Shown: positions 1 to 7,674 of the stretch, piece by piece | Numbering within the stretch: position 1 is the first letter of the stretch | Layout: every line of letters starts with the position of its first letter | NCBI RefSeq assembly: GCF_001758785.1 | Contig: NZ_LROM01000068.1 | Span: forward strand, 1 to 63,994 | Direction: 5' to 3' | Source: Duganella phyllosphaerae | GTDB lineage: Bacteria; Pseudomonadota; Gammaproteobacteria; Burkholderiales; Burkholderiaceae_D | DNA length: 63,994 bases | Position numbers and translations under genes: made by a program | The notes under the pieces: generated by a model | Told to the model about the DNA's origin: nothing | Seen by the model: only the letters and a program-made list of their open reading frames with translations | The model's database searches: none

Positions 1-2
1 GC

Positions 3-368
3 GGTACCGGCGCGCCGCTGCCGATCACGCGCGCCCGGCCGCAGGCCCTGATCTGGATGGGTTCGCTCGGCCTGGCCGCCACCGTCATCTACGGCCTGCT
101 GCTGCAAGCCTACACCAACGCCTACGCGCCGTTCATCGACTCGGGCGTGCTGATGTTCAGCGTGATCGCCCAGTTGCTGCTGATGGGCCGCCGCCTGCAA
201 ACCTGGCAATTCTGGCTGCTCGTCAACACCATCGCGGTGCCGCTGTACGCCAGCCGCGAGCTGTACCTGACGTCGGTGCTCTATGGCGTGTACTGGTTCA
301 ATGCGCTGGCATCGTGGTTCTTCTGGCGGCGCAAGATGCAGGAGACCGGGCCGCAGCAGCCCGCCTGA
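3..368 (+). CDS. pnuC: PnuC-like nicotinamide riboside transporter, 3' part only
   Basis: The reading frame is open to the left edge of the window, so the N-terminus is missing and about 121 codons are seen. The remainder is strongly hydrophobic, with three or four membrane segments. It has the PnuC-like pattern of a buried D-S pair followed by a Q-x-L-L-M-G-R-R loop, a W-x-x-W-x-x-x-N segment and a Tyr-rich last helix (YLTSVLYGVYWFNALASW). PnuC proteins carry nicotinamide riboside across the inner membrane for NAD salvage. The gene stops at TGA 366-368, about 20 bp before the stop of the convergent response regulator. Family assignment is by pattern recognition on a fragment; an unrelated small membrane protein cannot be fully excluded. 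Confidence 0.65.
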   Translation, partial: GTGAPLPITRARPQALIWMGSLGLAATVIYGLLLQAYTNAYAPFIDSGVLMFSVIAQLLLMGRRLQTWQFWLLVNTIAVPLYASRELYLTSVLYGVYWFNALASWFFWRRKMQETGPQQPA

Positions 369-386
369 GTTTCCGTCCTCACGTCC

Positions 387-1235
387 TCAATTCAACGGCG
401 AGCGCCGCTGCTGGATCGCCTGCCGGAACGCCGTTGGCGTCACGCCCAGCCGTTCGCGGAAGGCGGTGGCGAAGTTGCCGGCGTTGTTGAAGCCGATCAG
501 CAGGGCAATGTCCTGCACGTCGATATCGGTGTCCCTGAGCAGCTCCTCGCCGCGCCGGATGCGCGCCTCGCGGATAAATGAAAACACCGTCATGCCGGTC
601 TGTTCGCGGAAGACCTGCGACAGTTTTTCGCGGTAGGTTCCCACGCTGCGGGCGATTTCGGCCAGGCCCGGCAGCGAGGCCAGGTTGTCGGCGATCAGGC
701 GCTTGACGGCCGCCACGGTCACGGCATCGGGATCGACGCCGTAGGGCGAGGCCGATGCGTGGTGGTCGGCCGGATCGTTGGCGCTCGCCAGCGACGGCGC
801 TGCCGCAGCGCCGGCAGTGGCCGACCCCGAAGCGCCCTGTGCGCGCTGGGCCAGCGCCAGGTGGACCTGGATGCGCGCGGCCAGTTCGCCCGGCGAAAAC
901 GGTTTGGACACATAATCGACGCCGCCGATCGACAAGCCCATGATGCGTTCCTCGTCGGCGTCGGCGCCGCTGAGGAAAATCACCGGGATGTCCTGGGTGG
1001 CCGGGTTGGCCTTGAGCAGCCGGCAGGCTGCGTAGCCGTCCATGTCGGGCATGCGCACGTCGAGCAGGATCAGGTCGGGATGGTTGGCCAGCGCCAGGTG
1101 ATAACCCTGCAGGCCGTTGAACGCCACCGAGACCTTGTACGGCATCTCGCTCAGCAGGTCGACCAGCAGGCGCTGCTCGAATGCCGAGTCGTCGACGATG
1201 AGGATCTTGCTCATGGTGCTGTCGGCCATCTGCAT
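387..1235 (-). CDS. Response regulator with AraC-type DNA-binding output
   Basis: 282 residues. An N-terminal receiver domain (about 9-125) has the acidic pair VDD, phosphoacceptor D59 in LLLDVRMPDMDG... order, and the K of SKPFSP. An alanine-rich linker follows. The C-terminus (about 174-272) is an AraC/XylS double helix-turn-helix ending IALLIGFNNAGNFATAFRER, the classic second helix-turn-helix signature. The start at 1235 has AAGGTG five bases upstream; an internal ATG seven codons later is the alternative. No kinase lies beside it. It is divergent from the pilus operon across about 230 bp, so it is a reasonable candidate regulator of those genes; that link is inference only. Confidence 0.88.
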   Translation of the reverse strand: MQMADSTMSKILIVDDSAFEQRLLVDLLSEMPYKVSVAFNGLQGYHLALANHPDLILLDVRMPDMDGYAACRLLKANPATQDIPVIFLSGADADEERIMGLSIGGVDYVSKPFSPGELAARIQVHLALAQRAQGASGSATAGAAAAPSLASANDPADHHASASPYGVDPDAVTVAAVKRLIADNLASLPGLAEIARSVGTYREKLSQVFREQTGMTVFSFIREARIRRGEELLRDTDIDVQDIALLIGFNNAGNFATAFRERLGVTPTAFRQAIQQRRSPLN

Positions 1236-1467
1236 GAATCACCTTGAGTGTTGGTAATCTTTTGATATGGAGTGTTGCGCGTCTGTCGTCATTATGCCCA
1301 TGTTTGGGATTTTTTTTGGCAGATTTCTACGCGCACAAAACCTTCCTCTCCTCCAGCAAAAGCAGGGTTTTTTTAGATCAACAATAATTGAATCAAGTAT
1401 TGGGAATGGGCAAGTTTTAAGGCCCCCGACCTCAACTTTTCGTTCACTTATCCCTGAAGGAGGTTAT

Positions 1468-1995
1468 ATGCGCACCCGTAAAAATGGCCTTGCCGCGCTT
1501 GCCACGGTCGTCGCTACCACCCTGGCTGTCGTGGCGCCGCTGGCCGATGCAGCCGTGTATTCCAACGGCAGCAAGACCTCGAACTTCGATGTCACGCTCA
1601 AGATCATCGCCGACTGCACCATCGCCACCCAGCCGCTGGACTTCGGCCAGAGCCAGGGCGTGCTGGCGACCACGGTCAGCGTCAATACCACGCTCAACGT
1701 TACCTGCACCAACACCACGCCGTACAACGTGGGCCTGAGCGCGGGCACCGGCACCGGCTCCACCATCGCTGCCAGAGTGATGAGCGGTACCGGCGCCAAC
1801 ACCAGCACCGTCTCCTACAACCTGTTCCAGGCCTCCGGCGCCACCAACTGGGGCAATACCCAGGGTACCGATACCCTTTCCCGTACCGGTTCGGGCAGTT
1901 CGCAAGCGCTGACCGTGTATGGCGCCATCCCGGCCCAGGCCACGCCGCAGCCGGACACCTACAAGTCGACCATCACGGCCACGGTGTATTTCTAA
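1468..1995 (+). CDS. Csu-type pilin subunit (spore coat U domain)
   Basis: 175 residues: a Sec signal peptide (cleavage near ADA 26-28) followed by one spore coat protein U (SCPU) domain. Visible hallmarks are the early DCT cysteine, a second Cys in LNVTCTNTTPYN, a GxGSSQALTVYG strand, and a C-terminus ending in alternating residues and F (TITATVYF) for donor-strand pairing with the chaperone. Start ATG 1468 is chosen because AAGGAGG lies directly upstream; longer in-frame extensions have no such site. It is first in a four-gene operon and most likely the major structural subunit of an archaic chaperone-usher pilus, exported to the periplasm and polymerised on the cell surface. Confidence 0.88.
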   Translation: MRTRKNGLAALATVVATTLAVVAPLADAAVYSNGSKTSNFDVTLKIIADCTIATQPLDFGQSQGVLATTVSVNTTLNVTCTNTTPYNVGLSAGTGTGSTIAARVMSGTGANTSTVSYNLFQASGATNWGNTQGTDTLSRTGSGSSQALTVYGAIPAQATPQPDTYKSTITATVYF

Positions 1996-1997
1996 CG

Positions 1998-2741
1998 ATG
2001 ACCTTGTCCGCGCGCCTTGGGTGCTGGATGAAACTCGGTATGCTCGTGTTGATCGGGATGCTGGGGCTTGAAGCGAGCGCTGCTAATTTGCAGATTTCGC
2101 CAGTGATGATTATTTTGCGTGCAGGCCAGGGTGCCACCGGCATCACCATGCAAAACATGGGAGACACTCCCGTGTACGGCCAGGTCAGGGTGTTTTTGTG
2201 GGATCAGAACAACATGGAAGATGTGTTGACCCCGACCCAGGAAGTAGTAGCGAGTCCCCCCATATTGCAGATCGGGCCTAAAAGCAGCCAGATCATTCGC
2301 CTCGTGCGACGCAGCAGTCAACTCCCCAGCCGCGAGTTGAACTACCGGATCCTCATCGACGAAATTCCCCGCGAGGGCGAAGGCCCCGCCAGTGGCGTCG
2401 ATATCCGCCTGCGCTATTCCGTTCCCATGTTTGTCCAACCTGCCGATGAGCGCATGGCGCCGGCGTTGGCCTGGGCGGTCTACCGCCAGGATGACCACTG
2501 GCGGCTCAAGGTGCGCAACAGCGGCGCCTTGCGTGCGCAGATCGGTTCGTTCGAACTGCGCAACGCCGCCGGAAAAAATTTCACGATCGCCGAGGGCCTG
2601 TTCGGCTACGTGCTGGCCGGGCGCGAGCGCGAGTGGCGCCTGCCCGTGCCGGGCGACGCCGACCTGCGCGGCACGCTGGCGGTCAAAGCCAATATCAATG
2701 CCAAGCCTGCGACTGCCAGCACCGTGGCGGTACTGGAGTAG
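1998..2741 (+). CDS. Periplasmic pilus chaperone (PapD-like, archaic class)
   Basis: 247 residues, beginning 2 bp after the pilin stop. A signal peptide (cleavage near residue 28, LEASA/AN) is followed by an immunoglobulin-like N-terminal domain starting LQISPVMIIL, with alternating hydrophobics, then the conserved RLVRR segment near residue 100 and a second Ig-like domain. Such chaperones bind unfolded pilin subunits in the periplasm by donor-strand complementation and deliver them to the usher. ATG 2028 (MKLGML) is an alternative start giving a shorter signal peptide. Order pilin-chaperone-usher-tip matches a compact form of the Acinetobacter Csu operon. Confidence 0.87.
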   Translation: MTLSARLGCWMKLGMLVLIGMLGLEASAANLQISPVMIILRAGQGATGITMQNMGDTPVYGQVRVFLWDQNNMEDVLTPTQEVVASPPILQIGPKSSQIIRLVRRSSQLPSRELNYRILIDEIPREGEGPASGVDIRLRYSVPMFVQPADERMAPALAWAVYRQDDHWRLKVRNSGALRAQIGSFELRNAAGKNFTIAEGLFGYVLAGREREWRLPVPGDADLRGTLAVKANINAKPATASTVAVLE

Positions 2742-2748
2742 CCGCGCC

Positions 2749-5172
2749 ATGTGGCGGCGGCTGCCTTGCCTGAAGGTGACGATGACGGTGCTGGCAGTCC
2801 TCGCTGGCGGCGCCATGGCCGGCGCGCGCGCGCAAATTCCGGTGGCGCCGCCGCCGCTGCCGGCGCTGGCGCCCGCAGCAGCGCCAGCAGCGGCAACCCC
2901 GGCAACCTCGGCAACAGCGGAGGAAGAATTATTTTTGGAGGTGACCTTGAACGGCCAGGAGACCGGTTTGATCTTGCGCTTCACGCGCCAGCCCGGCACC
3001 GTGCTGGGCAGTACAGGACTGAACAGCACCGTGCAAAACCTGCGCGACCTCGAGCTCGACCCGCAGCGGCTGGGTGTCGCCGACCGCGAGTCCGTCAACC
3101 TCGACGACGTGCGCGGACTGCGCTATACCTACGACCCTGCCACCCAGCGCATTGCGCTGCGCCTTGACGACGCGCTGCGCACGCCGGTGGCGCTGAACGC
3201 GCGCAGCCTGCGCCAGCCGGGCGAGGCCAGCGTCACGCCTGGCGCCGTGTTCAGCTACGACGCCTTTGCCCGTCGCGGCGACGAGCGCTACCTGTCGGTG
3301 GCCAACGAGCTGCGCTATTTCAACGCCAGCGGCGTGTTCAGCACAACCGGCGTGTTCAATAGCAGCAACCTGCTCACGCAATACGTGCGGCTCGACTCAT
3401 CGTGGGTGCGCTCCGACCCGCACACGCTGGAAACCTGGCAGGTGGGCGACCTGATTTCCTCGTCGCTGACCTGGAGCCGGTCGCTGCGCATGGGCGGCGT
3501 GCAGTGGCGCAAGAGTTTCGATTTGCGGCCCGACTTGCTGACCTTCCCGGTGGCCTCGCTGGCGGGCTCGTCGGTGGTGCCGAGCGCGGTCAGCCTGTAT
3601 GTCAACGGCGTGCGCCAGATGGAGACGGCGGTGCCGTCCGGCCCGTTCGTCATCAACCAGGTGTCGGGCCTGACCGGCGCTGGCCAGGCCACCCTGGTCA
3701 CGCGCGACACGGCCGGGCGCGCCGTCACCACGGTGGTGCCGCTGTATGTCGATACCCGCCTGCTGGCCGAGGGGCTCACCGATTACTCGGTGGAGCTGGG
3801 CGTGCTGCGGCGCGACTACACCAGCAAATCGTTCAGCTACGACAATTCGCCGGCGCTGAGCGGCTCGATGCGGCGCGGCGTAACCGACCGCCTGACCGTG
3901 GAAGCGCACGGCGAGGCCGGCAACGGCGTGGTCAACGGCGGCGTGGGCGGCATGTGGCGCATGGGCCAGATCGGCGTACTGACCGGCTCAGTTGCCGGCT
4001 CAGTTGCTGGCTCAGTTGCCGGCGCCTCGGGCGGCACCGGCAAGGGCGCCCAGGCCAGCATCGGCTACCAGTACCTGAGCCCTGGCTTCAGCATCGACAT
4101 GGAATCGCTGCGCGCCAGCCGCCATTACAGCGACCTGGGCACGGCCGATGGTGGCCCCGGCATCCGCGCCAGCAACCGCGTCAATGTCAACCTGGGGTTG
4201 TTCGGCGGCCAGACCCTGGGCCTGTCGTTCATCAGCCAGCGCGTGGCGATCACGCCGCCAGCGCGGGTGGCGGCGCTGTCGTACGCGGCCACGCTGGGCG
4301 CCGGCCTGTACCTGAGCGTGAGCGCCTACCGCGATTTTCGCGATGCCAACACGCGCGGCGTGTACTTCAGCCTGAGCGGCACGTTCGGCGAGCGCCTGTC
4401 GGCCAATGCCAGCAGCGGCCGCCAGAACGGCGTGCAATCGAAAAACCTCACCCTGGGCCGCACGGTCGACTACGCGGGTGGCTTCGGCTGGGGCTTGCAG
4501 TCGCTGGAAAACAACGGCGCCACCTTGCGCCAGGCCCAGGGCACCTACCTGGGCAATTACGGCCAGGTGGGCGCCTTCCTGCAGGAAAGCGGCGGCAAGC
4601 GCGAAACCGCGTTCAGCGCGTCCGGCTCGGTGGTGGTCATGGAGGGCAGCGTGCACGCGGCGCGCCAGGTGGGCGCCGGCTTTGCGCTGGTGTCGGCCGG
4701 CGTCGGCGGCTTGCCGGTGCTGCAGGAAAACCGGCCGATCGGCACCACCAGCAGCAGCGGCTATTTGCTGGTGCCCAACCTGACGCCGTACCTGTCGAAC
4801 CAGATCTCGATCGACACCAGCAGTCTGCCGCTGGACGCGCGCATCGCCCGCACCACGCTCACCGTGATCCCGGCGCGGCGCTCGGGCGTGGTGGCCGATT
4901 TCCCGGTCGAGACCTATGCCGCCGCCAGCGTGATCCTGCACGACGCCGCCGGCCTGCCGCTGGCGGCCGGGCTGGAAGTGCTGCACGTCGAAAGCGGCAC
5001 GACCACCGTCACCGGCTTCGACGGCCTGGCCTTCATCGACAACCTGGCCCCGCTCAACCATCTGCAGGCCGTGCTGGAAGGGCGGCGCTGCATCGCCGAA
5101 TTCGCCTACGTCAAGGAACCGGGCAACGCCATGCCCACCATCGGACCGGTCGTGTGCCGGAGCGTGCAATGA
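2749..5172 (+). CDS. Outer-membrane usher for pilus assembly (FimD/PapC family)
   Basis: 807 residues from ATG 2749, 7 bp after the chaperone stop; the reading frame is open further upstream but that part lies within the chaperone gene. Signal peptide (about 1-28), an Ala/Pro-rich stretch (30-55), an N-terminal chaperone-binding region beginning LEVTLNGQETG, then a beta-barrel with the family features SLYVNGVRQM and GPFVINQVSGLTGAGQA before the plug. The C-terminus has the usher signature around RPIGTTSSSGYLLVPNLTPY. It forms the outer-membrane pore that receives chaperone-subunit complexes. Three exact-length 12-bp repeats (3985-4020) encode GSVA repeats in the barrel region. Its stop overlaps the next start as ATGA. 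Confidence 0.9.
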   Translation: MWRRLPCLKVTMTVLAVLAGGAMAGARAQIPVAPPPLPALAPAAAPAAATPATSATAEEELFLEVTLNGQETGLILRFTRQPGTVLGSTGLNSTVQNLRDLELDPQRLGVADRESVNLDDVRGLRYTYDPATQRIALRLDDALRTPVALNARSLRQPGEASVTPGAVFSYDAFARRGDERYLSVANELRYFNASGVFSTTGVFNSSNLLTQYVRLDSSWVRSDPHTLETWQVGDLISSSLTWSRSLRMGGVQWRKSFDLRPDLLTFPVASLAGSSVVPSAVSLYVNGVRQMETAVPSGPFVINQVSGLTGAGQATLVTRDTAGRAVTTVVPLYVDTRLLAEGLTDYSVELGVLRRDYTSKSFSYDNSPALSGSMRRGVTDRLTVEAHGEAGNGVVNGGVGGMWRMGQIGVLTGSVAGSVAGSVAGASGGTGKGAQASIGYQYLSPGFSIDMESLRASRHYSDLGTADGGPGIRASNRVNVNLGLFGGQTLGLSFISQRVAITPPARVAALSYAATLGAGLYLSVSAYRDFRDANTRGVYFSLSGTFGERLSANASSGRQNGVQSKNLTLGRTVDYAGGFGWGLQSLENNGATLRQAQGTYLGNYGQVGAFLQESGGKRETAFSASGSVVVMEGSVHAARQVGAGFALVSAGVGGLPVLQENRPIGTTSSSGYLLVPNLTPYLSNQISIDTSSLPLDARIARTTLTVIPARRSGVVADFPVETYAAASVILHDAAGLPLAAGLEVLHVESGTTTVTGFDGLAFIDNLAPLNHLQAVLEGRRCIAEFAYVKEPGNAMPTIGPVVCRSVQ
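3985..4020 (+). repeat. Three tandem 12-bp repeats inside the usher gene
   Basis: Three head-to-tail copies of GGCTCAGTTGCC, the middle one ending in T, encode repeated G-S-V-A. Unit length is a multiple of three, so copy-number change keeps the frame and would lengthen or shorten a barrel strand or loop. Confidence 0.9.
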
Positions 5173-6203
5173 TGGCCGCGCCATGGCGCCGCTGCGCCGC
5201 AGGGCTGGTGGCGCCGCTGTTGCTGCTGCTGTTGCTGCTGTGTTGCGGTCAGGCGCGCGCCGACAGTTGCGCCATCACGCCGGCCAATGTGACGTTCCCC
5301 AGCGTGAGCTCGATCAGCCCCGGGCCCGTGTATGCGTCGTCGTCCTTCAAGATCACCTGCACCTGGACCGATATCCTCGGTACCCTGCTCACGCCCAACG
5401 TGACCATCTGCCTGAACCTGGGCGCCGGCAGCGGCAACGCCACGACCACCAACACCACCATGCGCCAGTTGTCGAGCGGTGCACTGCGCGTCAACTACAA
5501 CTTGTACACGGACGCCACCTACACGGCAGCCAAGATCTGGGGCGGGGTGGGAGGCACCACTACATCGGGCAATGGCATCGTGCTGACCATGAACAAGAGC
5601 GGCGGATTGGGCAGTCTTGACCGGATCGTCGATATCTACGGCAAGCTCGAGGCCGATACCGCCTTGTCCGGCCTGTCGGTGGGGCCGGACAACCTTAACT
5701 TCGTTTCCAATTTCGGCGCCGGCAGCGCGGTGATGAATTACCAGTTCTCGCTGCTGGGATTGCTCGGCTGCCTGGCCCCGCAAACGGTCGCCATTCCGTT
5801 CACGGTCAGCGCCCCGGTGATCAACGACTGCAACATCAATATCGGCAACCTGGCGTTTCCACAGTCGCGGCTGCTTACCAGCGCGGTGCGCACCACATCC
5901 AGCCTGTCGGTCACGTGCAGCAAGAACACCGCCTACCGCATCACGCTCGGCGCCGGCGCCTATGGCGCCAGCACCAGCGCGCGGCGCATGCGCAATACCG
6001 GGACGGCGGAGACGGTCGACTACGTGGTGTCCAGTGGGCTCGACGGCGCCAGTTGGGGCGATGGCAGCGGTGGCACGGTGGCAGTGACGGGCACCGGCAC
6101 CGGGGTGGCGCAGGCGTTGACGGTGTACGGGATGGTGCCGGCGCAGACCACGCCGTCGCCGGGCGACTACAAGGATACCGTGACAGCCACCGTGTCTTTC
6201 TGA
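5169..6203 (+). CDS. Two-domain SCPU pilus protein, probable tip adhesin
   Basis: 344 residues, overlapping the usher stop by 4 bp (ATGA); ATG 5172 is an equally possible start. A very long leucine run forms the signal-peptide core (cleavage near ARA 31). Two SCPU-like domains follow: about 34-190 (CAITPANVTFPS...) and 210-344 (NDCNINIGNLAFP... ending TVTATVSF), the second closely resembling the first gene of the operon. In Csu-type pili the last gene encodes a two-domain tip adhesin, one domain binding the surface and the other joining the rod; position and architecture fit that role. Binding specificity cannot be read from the sequence. Confidence 0.82.
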   Translation: MMAAPWRRCAAGLVAPLLLLLLLLCCGQARADSCAITPANVTFPSVSSISPGPVYASSSFKITCTWTDILGTLLTPNVTICLNLGAGSGNATTTNTTMRQLSSGALRVNYNLYTDATYTAAKIWGGVGGTTTSGNGIVLTMNKSGGLGSLDRIVDIYGKLEADTALSGLSVGPDNLNFVSNFGAGSAVMNYQFSLLGLLGCLAPQTVAIPFTVSAPVINDCNINIGNLAFPQSRLLTSAVRTTSSLSVTCSKNTAYRITLGAGAYGASTSARRMRNTGTAETVDYVVSSGLDGASWGDGSGGTVAVTGTGTGVAQALTVYGMVPAQTTPSPGDYKDTVTATVSF

Positions 6204-6211
6204 TCGCACCC

Positions 6212-6303
6212 GAGAAAGCCACCATGGCGGCGTTGCAGCGCACCGCCGTGCGGTCGGACTGTCTTCGGCGCCGCGCCTTGCCCTGGCGGCTTTCTCAAGC
6301 GCT
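6212..6303. repeat. Dispersed 92-bp inverted-end element, copy A
   Basis: Begins GAGAAAGCC and ends with its complement GGCTTTCTC plus AAGCGCT. The outer 15 or so bases on each side pair almost perfectly, so the RNA from either strand would fold into a long stem. It is about 80% identical over its whole length to 15691-15784. It fills the gap between the pilus tip gene and the convergent small exported-protein gene and may act as a two-way terminator. Confidence 0.8.
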
Positions 6304-6575
6304 CAGAAGTAGATGGTCCAGTCTTGCCTGGTTGCGGTGCCTGGGGCGGCAGCGGAGATCGCGGTGGCGGCGGCTGGCTGGGTCGGGGTGGTCAGGTGCG
6401 GGGCGTTGAGCTGGCAGGCCACGGTGGGCGCCGTGGCGGCGGTAGCGCCGGCTTGCACGGTGCAGGCGTCGGTGACGGTGAAGCTCACTTGCATGGAGGC
6501 GGACTTGGTGCCGGCGGTGGCCAGCAGCGGCAACGTGATCAGGGCCAGGCCAAGTGCTTTAACAAGAAGTTTCAT
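6303..6575 (-). CDS. Small exported protein, pilin-like features
   Basis: 90 residues with a clear signal peptide (MKLLVKALGLALITLPLLATA, cut near 21) and a mature part of about 69 residues with two cysteines (38 and 53), rich in Ala/Thr/Pro, ending WTIYF. The segment VSFTVTDACTVQ and the aromatic C-terminus resemble SCPU pilin subunits, but the protein is far shorter than a complete SCPU domain (about 140 residues). It could be a shrunken pilin relative or an unrelated periplasmic protein. It is convergent with the pilus operon, and its stop touches the repeat element. No strong ribosome binding site is visible. Confidence 0.55.
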   Translation of the reverse strand: MKLLVKALGLALITLPLLATAGTKSASMQVSFTVTDACTVQAGATAATAPTVACQLNAPHLTTPTQPAAATAISAAAPGTATRQDWTIYF

Positions 6576-6991
6576 TTTCGTCAGATTTGTGGAATCAGCA
6601 TCAATCGGAAGTGCCTGTTTTTCGGTGCAACCATGAAACGAATTTTAACCTAGATCAACATTCTATCCAATATACACAATTCAGCCACGATCAACTTCTC
6701 TTCAAATAGTGGAATTTGGATAGTTTGTAAGCCCTGTTTTTAGCCTATTTTTGAGGGGTGTCACGCAAGTATAAAAAATGGAGTTTTCATAGAGAAACAT
6801 CCGGGTCATGTATCACAACAGGAGAAGAGAATTGAGACAACAAAATACGCACAATGTCACGCATCATCCACCGCCGGCAAAGTTCACACATTTTCACCTC
6901 AAACATGCTAGTCACTAATTCTCACCGAACTCGACTTAGTAACTATCTGGCAGTATTTTCCGATGTAAAACCTGGAACCGAGGAGTAAACA
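6576..6991. other. 416-bp AT-rich intergenic region
   Basis: Much more AT-rich than the rest of the window (runs such as TTTTGAGGGG flanked by A/T tracts). It lies between two divergent genes: the small exported protein and the HxlR regulator. I see no ORF with coding character and no tRNA. It contains the inverted repeat at 6909-6945 and a possible promoter for the regulator. The rest shows no structure I can name. Confidence 0.7.
6909..6959 (+). promoter_or_regulatory. Possible operator and promoter of the HxlR gene
   Basis: Inverted repeat TAGTCACTAA (6909-6918) and TTAGTAACTA (6936-6945), 9 of 10 bases matching, with 17 bp between. The right arm overlaps a possible -35 (TCGACT, 6931-6936), which is 17 bp from a -10-like TATTTT (6954-6959), 32 bp before the ATG. 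HxlR proteins commonly autoregulate through such dyads. Confidence 0.4.
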
Positions 6992-7486
6992 ATGAAACAT
7001 ACCGACTTTGGACGCATGCCTTGCCCGATCGCCCGCAGCCTTGGCAAAGTAGGCGAGTGGTGGAGCATCCTGATCCTGCGCGACGCCTTCTATGGCCTGA
7101 GCCGCTTCGACGAGTTCGAAAAAAGCCTCAAGATCGCTCCCAATATGCTCACCCGGCGCCTGAACGGCCTGGTCGAGGGCGGCCTGATGGAACGGCGCCA
7201 GTACAGCGCCCGGCCGCCGCGCTACGAGTACGTTCTCACCAAGTCCGGACGCGATTTCAAGCCGGTGCTGCTGGCCTTCATCGCCTGGGGCAATGACCAC
7301 CTGGCCCCGGAAGGCGCCAGCCTGCTGGTGGTGAGCCGCGAAACCGGCAAGCCGGCCGACCAGGTGCTGGTGGACGCCAATAGCGGCCTGGCCATCAACG
7401 ACGAAGACTATATGTTCGCGCCCGGCCCGGCAGCCACCGACAGCATGCGCATCCGCCTCAACGAGATCAGCAAGCACGCCTCCTGA
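6992..7486 (+). CDS. HxlR-family winged-helix regulator
   Basis: 164 residues. The N-terminal 100 residues show the HxlR pattern: CPIARSLGKVGEWWSILILRDAF, then RFDEFEKSLKIAPNMLTRRLNGLVEGGLMERR, then the Y-x-LT-x-x-G wing. The C-terminal 60 residues are less conserved. GAGGAG lies 8 bp before the ATG. HxlR regulators are small dimeric DNA-binding proteins, often redox- or aldehyde-responsive; one Cys (C11) sits at the usual N-terminal position, which in some relatives is the sensor. The gene is followed by a strong intrinsic terminator, so it is probably monocistronic. Its target genes are unknown. Confidence 0.9.
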   Translation: MKHTDFGRMPCPIARSLGKVGEWWSILILRDAFYGLSRFDEFEKSLKIAPNMLTRRLNGLVEGGLMERRQYSARPPRYEYVLTKSGRDFKPVLLAFIAWGNDHLAPEGASLLVVSRETGKPADQVLVDANSGLAINDEDYMFAPGPAATDSMRIRLNEISKHAS

Positions 7487-7508
7487 TTGACGTTCGCAGC
7501 AGCGCTAA

Positions 7509-7540
7509 AACGCCGGCCGGCAACGCCCGGCGTTTTTTTT
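7509..7540 (+). terminator. Intrinsic terminator after the HxlR gene
   Basis: GC-rich inverted repeat around ACGCCGG / CCGGCGT followed by eight T, 20-odd bases after the stop codon. Textbook rho-independent form. Confidence 0.85.
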
Positions 7541-7674
7541 CGCCCCAAGCTTGTACCGGGGTTGACCCAAAAAAGAACAATAATTGCAAATTGGAAACTG
7601 TGTTGTCTGGAAACTGTGGAATAATGCAGCGACGGGCAGGCATCCAACGCCCCCACAGCAGGAGGAATCACCGA

